Shown in pieces: positions 6,072-14,648 of a stretch of 64,000 nucleotides of DNA. The translations under genes were made by a program, and so were the position numbers. Each line of letters starts with the position of its first letter. Positions within the stretch are counted from its first letter, which is position 1. This DNA is from Brevundimonas sp. MYb52 (lineage in GTDB: Bacteria > Pseudomonadota > Alphaproteobacteria > Caulobacterales > Caulobacteraceae). Location: positions 1 to 64,000 of the forward strand of contig NZ_PCPB01000002.1 of the NCBI RefSeq assembly GCF_002979535.1. The letters are read 5' to 3'. The notes beneath the pieces are model-generated. The model was given only the letters and a program-made list of their open reading frames with translations. It had not been told where the DNA came from and ran no database searches.

Positions 6072-6953
6072 ATGTCTAACAGCGTTCTCACCAATGCCTC
6101 GGCGCTCATAGCGCTCCAGAATCTGAATTCGACGAATAACAAGCTGGCCGCGACCCAGAGCCGGGTGAACACCGGCCTGAAGGTGCAGGGCGCCAAGGAC
6201 AACGCCGCCACCTGGGCCATCGCCCAGAACCAGCGGGCGGACACGGGCGCGCTCGACGCCGTCAAGACCAGCATGAACCGGGCGACGTCGCTGGCCGACG
6301 TGTCCCTGGCTGCGGGCGCGCAGATTTCGGATCTGCTGATCGAGCTGCGCGAAAAGGCGACCGCCGCCGCTGACCCGTCGCAGACCGCCGCGACGCGCAA
6401 GGCCTACAACGACGAGTTCCAGTCGCTGCTCAAGTCGCTGCAGTCCTTCGCCGACAACGCGACCTTCGACGGCGAGAATATCCTGAACGGCAAGATCGGC
6501 GGCGTTCGGCCTGTTCCGCCCGCCACGCTGACGGGCCTGGATTTCCTGGCCAACGTCAACGCCACCGAAACCATCACCGTGAACCGACAGGACATGTCGC
6601 TGATCGGTCTTGGGCTCGCGCCGACGACCTTCACGGCGCCGGTGACCGCCTTCGACCTGACGACCGAGGCCAATGCCGAAAAGGCGCTGGCCGATGTTGT
6701 CGCGGCCATGGACACGGCCAACGCCAAGCTGGCTGAGCTGGGCGCGCAGTCCAAGCAGGTCGAAAAGCACAACACCTTCGTCAGCAAGCTGATGGACTCG
6801 CTGGAAGTCGGCATCGGCAATCTGGTGGACGCAGACATGGCCAAGGAAAGCGCCCGTCTGCAGGCGCTTCAGGTCCAACAGCAGCTGGGCGCGCAAGCCC
6901 TGTCGATCGCCAACCAGGCGCCGCAGATCATCCTGTCCCTGTTCAAGGGCTGA
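6072..6953 (+). CDS. Divergent flagellin (FljJ-like by position)
   Basis: A 293-aa flagellin with recognisable D0/D1 ends (MSNSVLTNASALIALQNLNS and QQLGAQALSIANQAPQIILS) but clearly diverged from the tandem four. DNA-AT replaces DNGAI near residue 43, and the centre contains VRPVPPATLTGLDFL and a TETITVNRQDMS stretch. Caulobacter filaments use several flagellins, with minor types such as FljJ placed next to the hook; a minor or hook-proximal role is inferred from divergence and from its position between FlaG and FlaEY. It has its own 130-nt upstream region with a CtrA-like half-site and a hairpin, so it is probably regulated separately. Confidence 0.92.
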   Translation: MSNSVLTNASALIALQNLNSTNNKLAATQSRVNTGLKVQGAKDNAATWAIAQNQRADTGALDAVKTSMNRATSLADVSLAAGAQISDLLIELREKATAAADPSQTAATRKAYNDEFQSLLKSLQSFADNATFDGENILNGKIGGVRPVPPATLTGLDFLANVNATETITVNRQDMSLIGLGLAPTTFTAPVTAFDLTTEANAEKALADVVAAMDTANAKLAELGAQSKQVEKHNTFVSKLMDSLEVGIGNLVDADMAKESARLQALQVQQQLGAQALSIANQAPQIILSLFKG

Positions 6954-6954
6954 T

Positions 6955-7077
6955 CTATCTGAAGTAGCGGGGCGCGCCGTGGCCGAGTGAAATCGGCGGC
7001 GGCTTGCGCTTCGCGGGGCGCGGGGTCAGCCCGTAGAGGCTGGCCAACTTCATGAGCAACCAACGCACGTAGGGCAT
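6955..7077 (-). CDS. Possible small basic protein (40 aa) antisense to the flagellin-FlaEY gap
   Basis: On the minus strand, ATG at 7077 follows AGGGATCAGCCCT (an SD-like AGGGA) and opens a 40-aa basic peptide beginning MPYVRWLLMKLASLYGL, then Pro/Lys/Arg-rich, stopping 2 nt after the flagellin stop. It fills most of the otherwise empty 6954-7203 gap. No family is recognised, and an inner Met at residue 9 is an alternative start. It may be a real small gene or chance. Confidence 0.35.
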   Translation of the reverse strand: MPYVRWLLMKLASLYGLTPRPAKRKPPPISLGHGAPRYFR

Positions 7078-7203
7078 AGGGCTGATCCCTGACCTGTGAG
7101 CTTGACTGTCGGCAAACGTGAAGCGCCGCCCGCTGTTCCGGGGCGATCTTAAACACTTCGTTACCGCGTGCGTGGCAAGGTGCCGGCAGGAGCGCTCTGG
7201 CCT

Positions 7204-9891
7204 GTGATCGACAACAGCTATCTTCTTGGGATGTACGGCCTTTCGCCGGTGAGCTCCGGCTCGTCGGGCGCGGCCTCGACCGTCAGGAAGCAGCCGACCG
7301 CGCCCTGGAGCACGACGGTCAAGCCTCCGGCCCAGTCAGATCTTCTGCGCGCCGCGTTGAGCGGCCGACGTTTCTTCAACGAAGCGGCGACGACGCTGGA
7401 CCTGCAGACCAAGTCGTCTGGCGACTATCGCAAGCTGTTTGCGTTGAATCAGGGCCTGTCCCTGCTGGAATCGATCACCAATCGTGCGGGCCAGAAGGGC
7501 GTCAGCGCGTCCGAAACGGCCTTGCTGGCCAAGCGGTTCGACGCGGGCATGGCGGAACTGTCGGCCTATCTGAAGGACGCCAAGTTTGACGGCATCCGCA
7601 TGGTGGAAGGCGAATCCGCCACCAAGGCCCAGACCGGCGCCGCCGTGGCGCGGGATTCGGCCAAATATGTCACCGGGGCGGTCCACACGGGCACGGAATA
7701 CGCCCCTGTCGAGGCCTTTCAGGGCGATGTGAAGTTCAACATCAGCGTGAAGACGACCGGCGGCACGAAGACGATCGCGATTGATCTGGCCGAGATGGGC
7801 GCCGAGACGCGCACGATGCAGTCCGTGGTCGCCCACATCAACGGCAAGCTGGAGGCGGCGGGGGTCCAGACGCGGATGAGCCGTGAAATGCTGCCGCAGG
7901 AGCCCAAGGTCATCAAGTCGGGCGACAAGACCATCACCCTGCCGGCCGGACCTGACAAATGGGCCTTGAGCGTCAAGGGCGTCTCGACTGAAACCGTCAG
8001 CTTCGTTCCGGTGACTTCGGCCGACGCCGTCTATGTGGTGCAGGGCTCGGGCAAGGCCGGCGGTCATGACGTGCTGAAGTTCCAGGAAGGCGCCGGCAAC
8101 ACGACCGGAGAGCTCTTTGCGGTCAACGGCCAGATCGGCAAGTCGGGCCTGCCCGAAGGCGTCGAAACCGTCCGAGCCAGCGCCGTCGGCCCGGACGGCT
8201 CCATGTGGATCGTCGCCGATGTCAGCGCCGGGACCACGAACCAGCCGATCAAGGGCCAGGGCGACGTGGTCCTGATGAAGCTGGATTCGGCAGGCCAGGT
8301 GGTGCTCAGCCGCGCCTTGGGCGCCGCCTCGACTGCCAGCGGCTATGCGATTTCGGTGAGCGACGACGGCCGGGTGGCTGTGGCAGGGTCGGTCATCGGC
8401 GCGCTGGAGCCGGGCGCGTCCGGCGCCGTCGCCAATGTGGCCGACAGCTTCGTGACCGTATTCGACGCCAAGGGCGTAGAGCAATGGACCCAGCGTCGCG
8501 GCGCCAAGGCGGCGGACGAGGCGACGGCGGTGTCGTTTGGCGCGGATGGCCGTATCTATGTGGCTGGCCGTTCGCAGTCGGCCATGTCGGGCGCGACCGC
8601 TTCCGGCGGCTGGGATGGCTATGTTCAGGCCTTCAGCGAGACCCAGCTTCATGCTCTGGCGCCGATCAAGGCCGTCGCTACGGGCGTCAGCCAGTTCGGC
8701 ACGGCCGGCGATGACAGCGTCCAGGCCATGACCGTGGATGGCGATAAACTCTACACCGCCGGGATCGAGAACGGCCGTATGGTCGTGCGTCGGTTCCAGA
8801 TCGACGCCACGGGCTCGCCGACCCTGTTGTCCTCTCGCGACCTGGGCAGCGCCAGCGGCGGCGAGATCAGCGGCCTGTCGGTGGTCAACGGCCAGGTCAT
8901 TCTCGCGGGCGCGACCCGCAACGGCGCCTTGGACATCGGTCAGATCAATACCGCCCACGCCGGAGGCATGGACGCCTTCGTCGCGGTGATCTCTGACGAC
9001 CTGACGGCCTCCGCCGCCGACCGTCTGACCTATCACGGCGGCGCGGGCGATGATTCCGCCGCCGACGTGAAGATCGTGGATGGCAAGGTCTGGCTGACCG
9101 GCGTGTCCGACCGCCCTATCGGGGCCAAGGCCACCGATCCGACCTCGGGCTATCTGGCCCGTCTCGATCCGCTGACCGGCGCTGTGGAATGGAAGCAGAC
9201 CTGGACGGGGGCGGACGGGCAGGCGGCGCCGACGACGATCGCCGTCGCCAGCGGCGGCGCCAGCGTCCTGGACAAGCTGGGCCTGCCGCAGGGCGAGATT
9301 CCTCAGTCGGATTCCAAGCGTCTGGTGGACGCCACGGCCCTGCGTGCGGGCGACCGCTTCTACGTGAGTTCGCCCACAGGCCGGTCGGTAGCGGTGACGA
9401 TTGACGCCAAGGATACGCTGCAGACCCTGGCGCGCAAGATCGAGACGGCGTCGGGGCGTTCGCTGAAGGTCACGATCAAGACCGACATGGACTACATGAC
9501 CGGGATGGACGGCGACACCAAGGTGACGGCGGGCGGGGTGCAGCGGCTGTCCATCGCCTTCACCGACGGCCGCGGCGGCGCAACCTTGCGGGCAGGTGAA
9601 GCGGGGCGGGACGCCTTGGCCGGTCTGGGGCTGACGCCCGGCTACATTGGTCCCAAGAGCGACGACCTCAAGACCTTTGGTCTGGATCTGCCCAAGTCGC
9701 TGAACCTGCGCGACGCGGCGGCGGTGAAGAACGCGCACGACAAGCTGGGCACGGCGCTGGTTACGCTGCGGGCGGCCTACCGCGCCTTGCTGCCTGAAAG
9801 CGACAAGCCCAAGGTGACCGGCGAGGCGCCGGCCTATCTGCAGGCGCAACTCGCCAACTATCAGGCTGCGCTCGCACGACTCACAGGCTGA
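7204..9891 (+). CDS. flaEY: FlaEY-like flagellar regulatory protein with beta-propeller centre
   Basis: An 895-aa protein ending the flagellin cluster. In Caulobacter, FlaEY sits by the alpha-flagellin genes and modulates flagellin expression; identification here rests on position, size and architecture. Roughly residues 35-115 resemble a flagellin D1 segment (helices plus LKDAKFDGIRMVEG). Residues 290-700 hold repeats of the type SVSDDGRVAVAGSV and SFGADGRIYVAGRS, typical of a beta-propeller. The C-terminal third has a flagellin-like RAGDRFYVSSPTG...DTLQTLARKI module and a terminal helix. GTG 7204 is preferred (AGGAG 11 nt upstream); in-frame GTG 7168 would add 12 residues. There is no signal peptide. 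How a propeller protein would regulate flagellins is unclear. Confidence 0.65.
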   Translation: MIDNSYLLGMYGLSPVSSGSSGAASTVRKQPTAPWSTTVKPPAQSDLLRAALSGRRFFNEAATTLDLQTKSSGDYRKLFALNQGLSLLESITNRAGQKGVSASETALLAKRFDAGMAELSAYLKDAKFDGIRMVEGESATKAQTGAAVARDSAKYVTGAVHTGTEYAPVEAFQGDVKFNISVKTTGGTKTIAIDLAEMGAETRTMQSVVAHINGKLEAAGVQTRMSREMLPQEPKVIKSGDKTITLPAGPDKWALSVKGVSTETVSFVPVTSADAVYVVQGSGKAGGHDVLKFQEGAGNTTGELFAVNGQIGKSGLPEGVETVRASAVGPDGSMWIVADVSAGTTNQPIKGQGDVVLMKLDSAGQVVLSRALGAASTASGYAISVSDDGRVAVAGSVIGALEPGASGAVANVADSFVTVFDAKGVEQWTQRRGAKAADEATAVSFGADGRIYVAGRSQSAMSGATASGGWDGYVQAFSETQLHALAPIKAVATGVSQFGTAGDDSVQAMTVDGDKLYTAGIENGRMVVRRFQIDATGSPTLLSSRDLGSASGGEISGLSVVNGQVILAGATRNGALDIGQINTAHAGGMDAFVAVISDDLTASAADRLTYHGGAGDDSAADVKIVDGKVWLTGVSDRPIGAKATDPTSGYLARLDPLTGAVEWKQTWTGADGQAAPTTIAVASGGASVLDKLGLPQGEIPQSDSKRLVDATALRAGDRFYVSSPTGRSVAVTIDAKDTLQTLARKIETASGRSLKVTIKTDMDYMTGMDGDTKVTAGGVQRLSIAFTDGRGGATLRAGEAGRDALAGLGLTPGYIGPKSDDLKTFGLDLPKSLNLRDAAAVKNAHDKLGTALVTLRAAYRALLPESDKPKVTGEAPAYLQAQLANYQAALARLTG

Positions 9892-9969
9892 TCACGCCGA
9901 ACCCCGCTTTAGGTTGACGCATGCGGCGTCGGCGGGGTTATTGGGGCCATCATTGGCGTCGAGTCCCGC

Positions 9970-10653
9970 ATGGCCCTTCCAAAAGACAATCGCACAGTCC
10001 TGATCGTCGGGGGCGGCCTGGCCGTCGTCGCCGCCGTGGCGGCTGCTCTGGTGTTCAGCGGCGGGCGCGATGGACCGACCGAGGCCCCGCCGGCGTCGCA
10101 AGGCGGCTTGACGATCGACCTGGCCGAAGCCCCGACGCTGGAGCCCGCGCGCGAGCTGCGCTGCTTTGTCGACGGGCAGTTTGTCGGTCAGGCGACCCTG
10201 GCCGACTGCGCGCGGCGTAACGGCGTAGCCACCAGCGCCCTGGACGTGGGTCTGGACGCCACCGGCGCCCTGGCCGCCGCGCCGACCGCCGCCTTCGCCC
10301 CGCCGCCGGCCCTGCCGGCTGCGCCGACGGTCGAGGTCGCTCCGATCGATGAAGCCGCATCGCCGGCCGAACAGCCTGCCCGCCAGGCCCCGGCTTCGAG
10401 CGCGGCTACAGCCTGTCTTCGTCACACGGGATCGGAATGGCGCGCCATTTCCAACGGCATGAGCCTGGGGGCGTGCGTCCAGGCCCTCTACGCCGGCACC
10501 TGCGTCCGTCCGGGCGAGGCCCAGTACGGCCGTTGGGGCGACACCACCCTGCGTCTGGTGCCGCGCCGCGTCGAGCAGTCGAATGACAACACCCGCTTCC
10601 GCACCCTGGCCCAGCAGGACCGCAACTGTCAGTTCCCGGAGCTGGGTCGATGA
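9970..10653 (+). CDS. Hypothetical membrane-anchored protein with Pro/Ala linker
   Basis: A 227-aa protein with one N-terminal membrane helix (about residues 8-30, VLIVGGGLAVVAAVAAALVF). A Cys-containing segment follows (RELRCFVDGQFVGQATLADC), then a low-complexity Ala/Pro linker (about 100-150) and a C-terminal domain with several Cys that could form periplasmic disulfides. Its stop overlaps the start of the next gene (ATGA at 10650), so the two are probably co-translated. No known family is recognised. The layout suggests an exported envelope protein anchored in the inner membrane. Confidence 0.75.
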   Translation: MALPKDNRTVLIVGGGLAVVAAVAAALVFSGGRDGPTEAPPASQGGLTIDLAEAPTLEPARELRCFVDGQFVGQATLADCARRNGVATSALDVGLDATGALAAAPTAAFAPPPALPAAPTVEVAPIDEAASPAEQPARQAPASSAATACLRHTGSEWRAISNGMSLGACVQALYAGTCVRPGEAQYGRWGDTTLRLVPRRVEQSNDNTRFRTLAQQDRNCQFPELGR

Positions 10654-11081
10654 GCCGCAAGATCGTCGTTTCCGCCGCCGCTGTCAGCCTTCTGGCTCTG
10701 GCCGCCTCCGCCTGCGCCCAGAAGGGGCTCGAGGCCCCGACCGAACCGGGCGTCTGCTACCACGTTGTCCCGGCCGAAGACGGCAAGTCCGCGCCCCTGG
10801 TCAATGTCGTGGCCCGCGACCAGCCGCAGATCGAGTTCTGCGCCGCGCGGCTTGAGGAAATGCGCCTGCGTTTCCTCAGCATGGGGGGCAACAACCGCGA
10901 CATGATCGGCGCCTATCAGGGACAGTTCATTTTCATTGACCGGGGCGGCGTGAAGTTCGGCAAGACCCTGACGGGGCAGCGCTTCTTCGCCCTGACACGC
11001 ACCGGGGACGGCCGCCTGGCCATTCCGGGCGCCATCCAGCGCGAGATCGACGGTCGCCCCGTCGCCGTCGCTCCCAACTAG
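10650..11081 (+). CDS. Hypothetical lipoprotein or secreted protein
   Basis: A 143-aa protein with signal peptide MSRKIVVSAAAVSLLALAAS followed by ACAQ; SAC is a loose lipobox, so lipoprotein processing is possible. The mature part has paired Cys (GVCYHV, EFCAARL) and a basic beta-rich segment (GQFIFIDRGGVKFG). It is coupled to the membrane protein upstream by an ATGA overlap, which suggests a joint envelope role. No family is recognised. It ends 22 nt before the SOS box of ssb, so the two transcription units are distinct. Confidence 0.7.
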   Translation: MSRKIVVSAAAVSLLALAASACAQKGLEAPTEPGVCYHVVPAEDGKSAPLVNVVARDQPQIEFCAARLEEMRLRFLSMGGNNRDMIGAYQGQFIFIDRGGVKFGKTLTGQRFFALTRTGDGRLAIPGAIQREIDGRPVAVAPN

Positions 11082-11102
11082 AATTCTCGCCCGCTTGGGC
11101 GT

Positions 11103-11117
11103 GAACAAAACTGGAAC
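11103..11117. promoter_or_regulatory. LexA (SOS) box upstream of ssb
   Basis: GAACAAAACTGGAAC matches the alphaproteobacterial LexA operator, a direct repeat GAAC-N7-GAAC (GTTC-N7-GTTC on the other strand), exactly. It lies 55 nt before the ssb start, where it could block the promoter. LexA control of ssb is known in related bacteria. Confidence 0.75.
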
Positions 11118-11171
11118 ATTCCGTCGCAATCCGCTAGGGATCGACGGCAAGAACATAAAAGGACATCGGTC

Positions 11172-11675
11172 ATGGCCGGCAGCGTCAACAAGGTCATCCT
11201 CATCGGCAATCTGGGCCGTGACCCGGAAATCCGCACGCTGAACAGCGGCGACCGCGTCGCCAACCTGCGCATCGCCACGTCTGAGCAATGGCGCGACAAG
11301 GCTACCGGCGAGCGCAAGGAAAAGACCGAGTGGCACGCGGTCGTCATCTTCAACGAGAACATCGTCAAGGTGGCCGAGAACTACCTGAAGAAGGGCTCGA
11401 CCGTTTACATCGAGGGCTCGCTGCAGACCCGCAAATACACCGACGCCCAGGGTGTCGAAAAATACTCGACCGAGATCGTGCTGCAACGCTTCAACGGCCA
11501 ACTGACCATGCTGGGCGGTCGCAACGACAGCCAGGGCGGCGGCGATCGCGGCGGCTACGGCGGCGGTGGCGGTCGCAACGACGACGACTACTCCTCGGGC
11601 TTCTCGACCGGCGGCGCCAACAAGCCCTCGGGTCCCAAGGAAAGCTACGACCTGAACGACGACATTCCGTTCTAA
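11172..11675 (+). CDS. ssb: Single-stranded DNA-binding protein
   Basis: A 167-aa SSB. The N-terminal OB fold (residues 1-110) contains [20 protein letters not shown], the [21 protein letters not shown] helix region and the [15 protein letters not shown] hairpin. A flexible Gly/Asp/Arg-rich linker follows (about 120-155). The acidic tip LNDDIPF is the conserved site that recruits replication and repair proteins. The protein coats ssDNA as a tetramer during replication, recombination and repair. A perfect alphaproteobacterial LexA box sits upstream, so DNA-damage induction is likely. Length and domains are standard. Confidence 0.97.
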   Translation: MAGSVNKVILIGNLGRDPEIRTLNSGDRVANLRIATSEQWRDKATGERKEKTEWHAVVIFNENIVKVAENYLKKGSTVYIEGSLQTRKYTDAQGVEKYSTEIVLQRFNGQLTMLGGRNDSQGGGDRGGYGGGGGRNDDDYSSGFSTGGANKPSGPKESYDLNDDIPF

Positions 11676-11693
11676 GGCAAACTGAGAAGTTAA

Positions 11694-12143
11694 GTGGGCC
11701 GGGGGGCTTACAGTTACCGCGACGACCCGGCCGTGCCGTCCTTTCCGGACGACCGGCCGCTGGTCCTGTTCGACGGCGATTGCGCCCTCTGTTCCCATTC
11801 CGCGCGGACCCTGCTGAAGCATGGTCCGCGTTTTCGTCTGGCGCCGACGCAGTCGGACCTAGGTCGGGCCTTGCTGGTCCACTACGACCTGTCGCCTGAC
11901 GATCCCTCGACCATGCTGGTGATCGAGAATGGGCGGGCAATCAGCCGCTCGGATGGAGTGCTGCATCTGGCGGCCTCCCTGCCGTTTCCCTATCGCGCCG
12001 CCGTGGCGGCCCGGCTGATCCCGCGACCGATCCGTGACTTCGCCTATGGCCTGGTCGCGCGCTATCGGCGGCGGTTTCCGGGCCAGGGCTGGTGCGCCCT
12101 GCCGCCGTCGGGGGCGGATATCAAAGACCGAATTCTGGGGTAA
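11694..12143 (+). CDS. DCC-family thiol-disulfide oxidoreductase-like protein (DUF393)
   Basis: A 149-aa protein with the family signature LVLFDGDCALCSHS near residue 23, giving the redox-like pair DxxCxxC. It also has the C-terminal AYGLVARYRRRFPG region usual for the DCC/YuxK family. Members are predicted thiol-disulfide oxidoreductases, but biochemical roles are largely unknown. GTG 11694 is used because the frame is closed upstream; the ribosome site is weak. The gene follows ssb by 18 nt and ends 7 nt before the epimerase-DoxX gene, so an operon with the latter is likely. Confidence 0.82.
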   Translation: MGRGAYSYRDDPAVPSFPDDRPLVLFDGDCALCSHSARTLLKHGPRFRLAPTQSDLGRALLVHYDLSPDDPSTMLVIENGRAISRSDGVLHLAASLPFPYRAAVAARLIPRPIRDFAYGLVARYRRRFPGQGWCALPPSGADIKDRILG

Positions 12144-12150
12144 AGCGTCA

Positions 12151-13458
12151 ATGAGCGACGGACGACGGGTTCTCGTTCTGGGGGGCAACGGCTTTATCGG
12201 GTCGCACCTGGCCGCTGCGCTGTCGCGCGAAGGCTGGTCGGTTCGCGCGGGCGCACGACGTCCGACTGAGGCCGCGCGGCGGGCGCCGACCTTCGACTGG
12301 GTTTCCGCTGATTTCGCCCGATTGACCACGGTGGAGGCCTGGGCGCCGCTGCTGGACGGCGTTGACGCCGTGATCAACTGCGTCGGAGTCTTGCAGGACG
12401 GGGCAGGGGACAGCACCCGTCTGGCCCATGTCGAGGGACCGCGCGCCCTGATCGCCGCCTGCGAGCGGGCCGGGGTCCGGCGCCTGATCCACATTTCGGC
12501 GGTGGGCGCGGACGATGCGGCGGGCACGGCCTATGCCTGCACCAAGGCCGAGACCGAGCGCCTGGTCGAGGTCAGCGCTCTGGACTGGCTGATTCTGCGG
12601 CCTTCGCTGGTGGTGGACCGCGCGGCCTTCGGCGGCACGGGCCTGATCCGGGCACTGGCGGCGTTTCCGCTGTTCAGCCCGGTCGTCGGCGGCGACCAGA
12701 CCTTCCGGCCCATCGCCCTGGGGGATCTCGGCGCCGCCGTCGTTGCGGCGCTGAAGCCGGGCGCGCCCAGCCGCGAGACCTTCGACATGCCGGGGCCGGA
12801 GGCCATGACCATGGCCGAGACGGTCCGGCTCTATCGCGGCTGGTTGGGACTGGCGCCCGCGCCGGTGGTCCGCGTGCCTCGCGCGCTGGCGGCGCCGGCC
12901 CTGATGATCGGCGATCTGCTGGGCCGGCTGGGCTGGTCCTCGCCGATCCGCACCACGGCCATGCGCCAGATGGATCACGATGTGTCCGGTCAGGACAGCG
13001 GCTGGGCCGAACGTCTGGGCGTATCGGCGCGCGGCTTCTCGCGCTTTCTGGCTGAGACGCCGGCCTCGGTTCAGGACGTCTGGCACGCGCGGCTGTGGTT
13101 CGTGCGGCCCATCTCCATCCTGACCCTGGGCCTGTTCTGGCTGATCACCGGCCTGATCAGCTTCGGTCCCGGCTGGAACGGGGCCCTGGCCATTCTGCAC
13201 GAGGGCGGCTTCGGGCGCTGGGCGGGACCGATCGCCTGGTGGGGCGCGCTGCTGGACGTAGTGCTGGGGCTGGCCCTGTTCATGCGACCGTGGACGGCGC
13301 GGGTGGCCATTCTGATGTGCCTGTCGACCGTCGGCTATCTGATCGCCGGGACGCTCAGCCTGCCGCACTACTGGATCGACCCTCTGGGGCCGTGGCTGAA
13401 GGTGCTGCCGATGATGGCGCTGTGCCTGTTCGTGGCGGCGACGGACGCGAGGCGCTGA
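12151..13458 (+). CDS. NAD(P)-binding epimerase-like protein fused to DoxX-like membrane domain
   Basis: A 435-aa two-part protein. Residues 1-300 form an extended-SDR Rossmann domain with GGNGFIGSHLAAAL at the N-terminus and a VINCVGVLQDGAG segment; it resembles atypical SDRs of the complex I NDUFA9 type. From about residue 315 there are four membrane helices of the DoxX-like kind (ILTLGLFWLITGLISF to MMALCLFVAA). The fusion is seen in several proteobacterial genomes; the substrate is unknown. The true start is ATG 12151 (MSDGRRVLVLGGNGF). Its stop shares bases with the ATG of the next membrane gene (TGATG), indicating co-translation. Confidence 0.8.
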   Translation: MSDGRRVLVLGGNGFIGSHLAAALSREGWSVRAGARRPTEAARRAPTFDWVSADFARLTTVEAWAPLLDGVDAVINCVGVLQDGAGDSTRLAHVEGPRALIAACERAGVRRLIHISAVGADDAAGTAYACTKAETERLVEVSALDWLILRPSLVVDRAAFGGTGLIRALAAFPLFSPVVGGDQTFRPIALGDLGAAVVAALKPGAPSRETFDMPGPEAMTMAETVRLYRGWLGLAPAPVVRVPRALAAPALMIGDLLGRLGWSSPIRTTAMRQMDHDVSGQDSGWAERLGVSARGFSRFLAETPASVQDVWHARLWFVRPISILTLGLFWLITGLISFGPGWNGALAILHEGGFGRWAGPIAWWGALLDVVLGLALFMRPWTARVAILMCLSTVGYLIAGTLSLPHYWIDPLGPWLKVLPMMALCLFVAATDARR

Positions 13459-13925
13459 TGACCTATCTGATCCTCAAGATCGTCCACATCCTGTCGGGCG
13501 CGGTCCTGTTCGGCACCGGGGCGGGCATCGCCTTCTTCATGCTGAGAGCCTACGCCACGAAAGACCCGCGCACGGTCGCGGCGGTCGGGCGGATCGTGGT
13601 GCTGGCCGACTTCGTCTTCACCGCCAGCGCCGTGGTGATCCAGCCGATCAGCGGTCTGGCCCTAATCCACCTGCAGGGCTACGCCCTGACCGAGCCGTGG
13701 CTGCTGGCGGCCTATGGCCTCTATGTCCTGATCGGCGTCTGCTGGCTGCCGGTGGTCTGGTTCCAGTGGCGGATGGTCAAGTTGGCCGAAGGGGCGGTTG
13801 CGGCGGGCACGCCCCTGCCGCCCGCCTATCACCGCCTGTTCCGCGCCTGGTTCATCCTGGGCTGGCCGGCCTTTGCGGGCGTGATCGGCATCTACGCCCT
13901 GATGGTGGCCAAGCCTGTCTTCTAG
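13458..13925 (+). CDS. DUF2269 family integral membrane protein
   Basis: A 155-aa protein of four predicted membrane helices, starting MTYLILKIVHILSGAVLFG. It keeps the DUF2269 features: KxxHIL in the first helix, QPxSGLxL in the second, and a WF-containing last helix. The function is unknown. It overlaps the SDR-DoxX gene (TGATG), and fusion or linkage of these two families elsewhere suggests a shared membrane-redox role; that is inference. The next gene is on the opposite strand, tail to tail. Confidence 0.82.
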   Translation: MTYLILKIVHILSGAVLFGTGAGIAFFMLRAYATKDPRTVAAVGRIVVLADFVFTASAVVIQPISGLALIHLQGYALTEPWLLAAYGLYVLIGVCWLPVVWFQWRMVKLAEGAVAAGTPLPPAYHRLFRAWFILGWPAFAGVIGIYALMVAKPVF

Positions 13926-13934
13926 GCCGGTCTT

Positions 13935-14519
13935 CTAGCGGGCGAAGCGGCCCTTGGACGCGGCGGTGCTCAGGGCCTCGCGGACGGCGGCGGTCAGTTC
14001 GGGCAGGGTTTGCACCTGTTTGACGCCGTAGGCCTGGGCCGTGATGTCGACATTGCCCTTCCTCCAGAAACCCTCGGGGGCCAGGACGATCAGCTTTCCG
14101 CCGCGCGCGTGCAGGCCCATTTCCAGCAGGCTGATCGGGCTCTGCGTGCCGGGCGCGAAATACATGACGATGACGTCCGCGGATTCCAGCGCGGCCAACT
14201 CCCACTCGACCTGACGGCGGAACTCGGGCTCGTCGGCCTCGGGGCGCCAGTTCGGGTTCCAGTCGGGACGGCGCGGGTTGAGGATAACCACGTCCGTGTC
14301 GGCCAGGGCCGCCGTCATCGCCGCCTGCCAGTCGGGCGCGCCGCCCATGTCGATGCTGCCGCCCAGGAAGACGCGCGGGCGGCTGTCGTCAATGGGCAGG
14401 GGCTGGGGCGAGACGACCGCGGTCGGACCCTTGGCGCTCTGGGCCAGCGCGGGCGCCGCTGCCAAGGCCGTGCTGAGGGCGGCGGCGGAGATCATCAGGG
14501 CGGCCAGGGTGCGGTTCAT
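13935..14519 (-). CDS. Exported nucleoside 2-deoxyribosyltransferase-like protein
   Basis: A 194-aa protein with a clear Sec signal (MNRTLAALMISAAAL, cleavage near ALAQ-S about residue 27). The mature part resembles the nucleoside 2-deoxyribosyltransferase-like family: RVFLGGSIDMG, then VVILNPRRPDWNPNW, QVEWELAAL with the expected acidic residue, ADVIVMYFAPGTQSPISLLE, and EMGLHARGGKLIVLAPE. Relatives act on nucleotides in the cytoplasm, so a signal peptide is odd and implies a periplasmic substrate or a changed function. It ends 9 nt from the DUF2269 gene, tail to tail. Confidence 0.7.
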   Translation of the reverse strand: MNRTLAALMISAAALSTALAAAPALAQSAKGPTAVVSPQPLPIDDSRPRVFLGGSIDMGGAPDWQAAMTAALADTDVVILNPRRPDWNPNWRPEADEPEFRRQVEWELAALESADVIVMYFAPGTQSPISLLEMGLHARGGKLIVLAPEGFWRKGNVDITAQAYGVKQVQTLPELTAAVREALSTAASKGRFAR

Positions 14520-14648
14520 GTCTGCCTCGGTTTCGCGAAGGGGCGGGGCATAGCATCCCGTCCGGCGAATAGTAGGGCAGGGGCGATGGAAAAGAGCGGT
14601 CATCGAACGTGACGGGCCTTTAGCGGCCGACTGTGGCATCAGGTCGCG

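Noticed and set aside
7173..7188. TGGCAAGGTGCCGGCA as a second sigma-54 promoter for the FlaEY-like gene
   Set aside because: The GG-N10-GC spacing fits, but it overlaps the ribosome site and would start transcription almost at the GTG, and the -12 TTGC is poor.
7336..9849. 837-codon minus-strand frame opposite the FlaEY-like gene
   Set aside because: Arg/His/Gly-rich composition and complete overlap with a coherent plus-strand gene indicate a third-position GC artefact.
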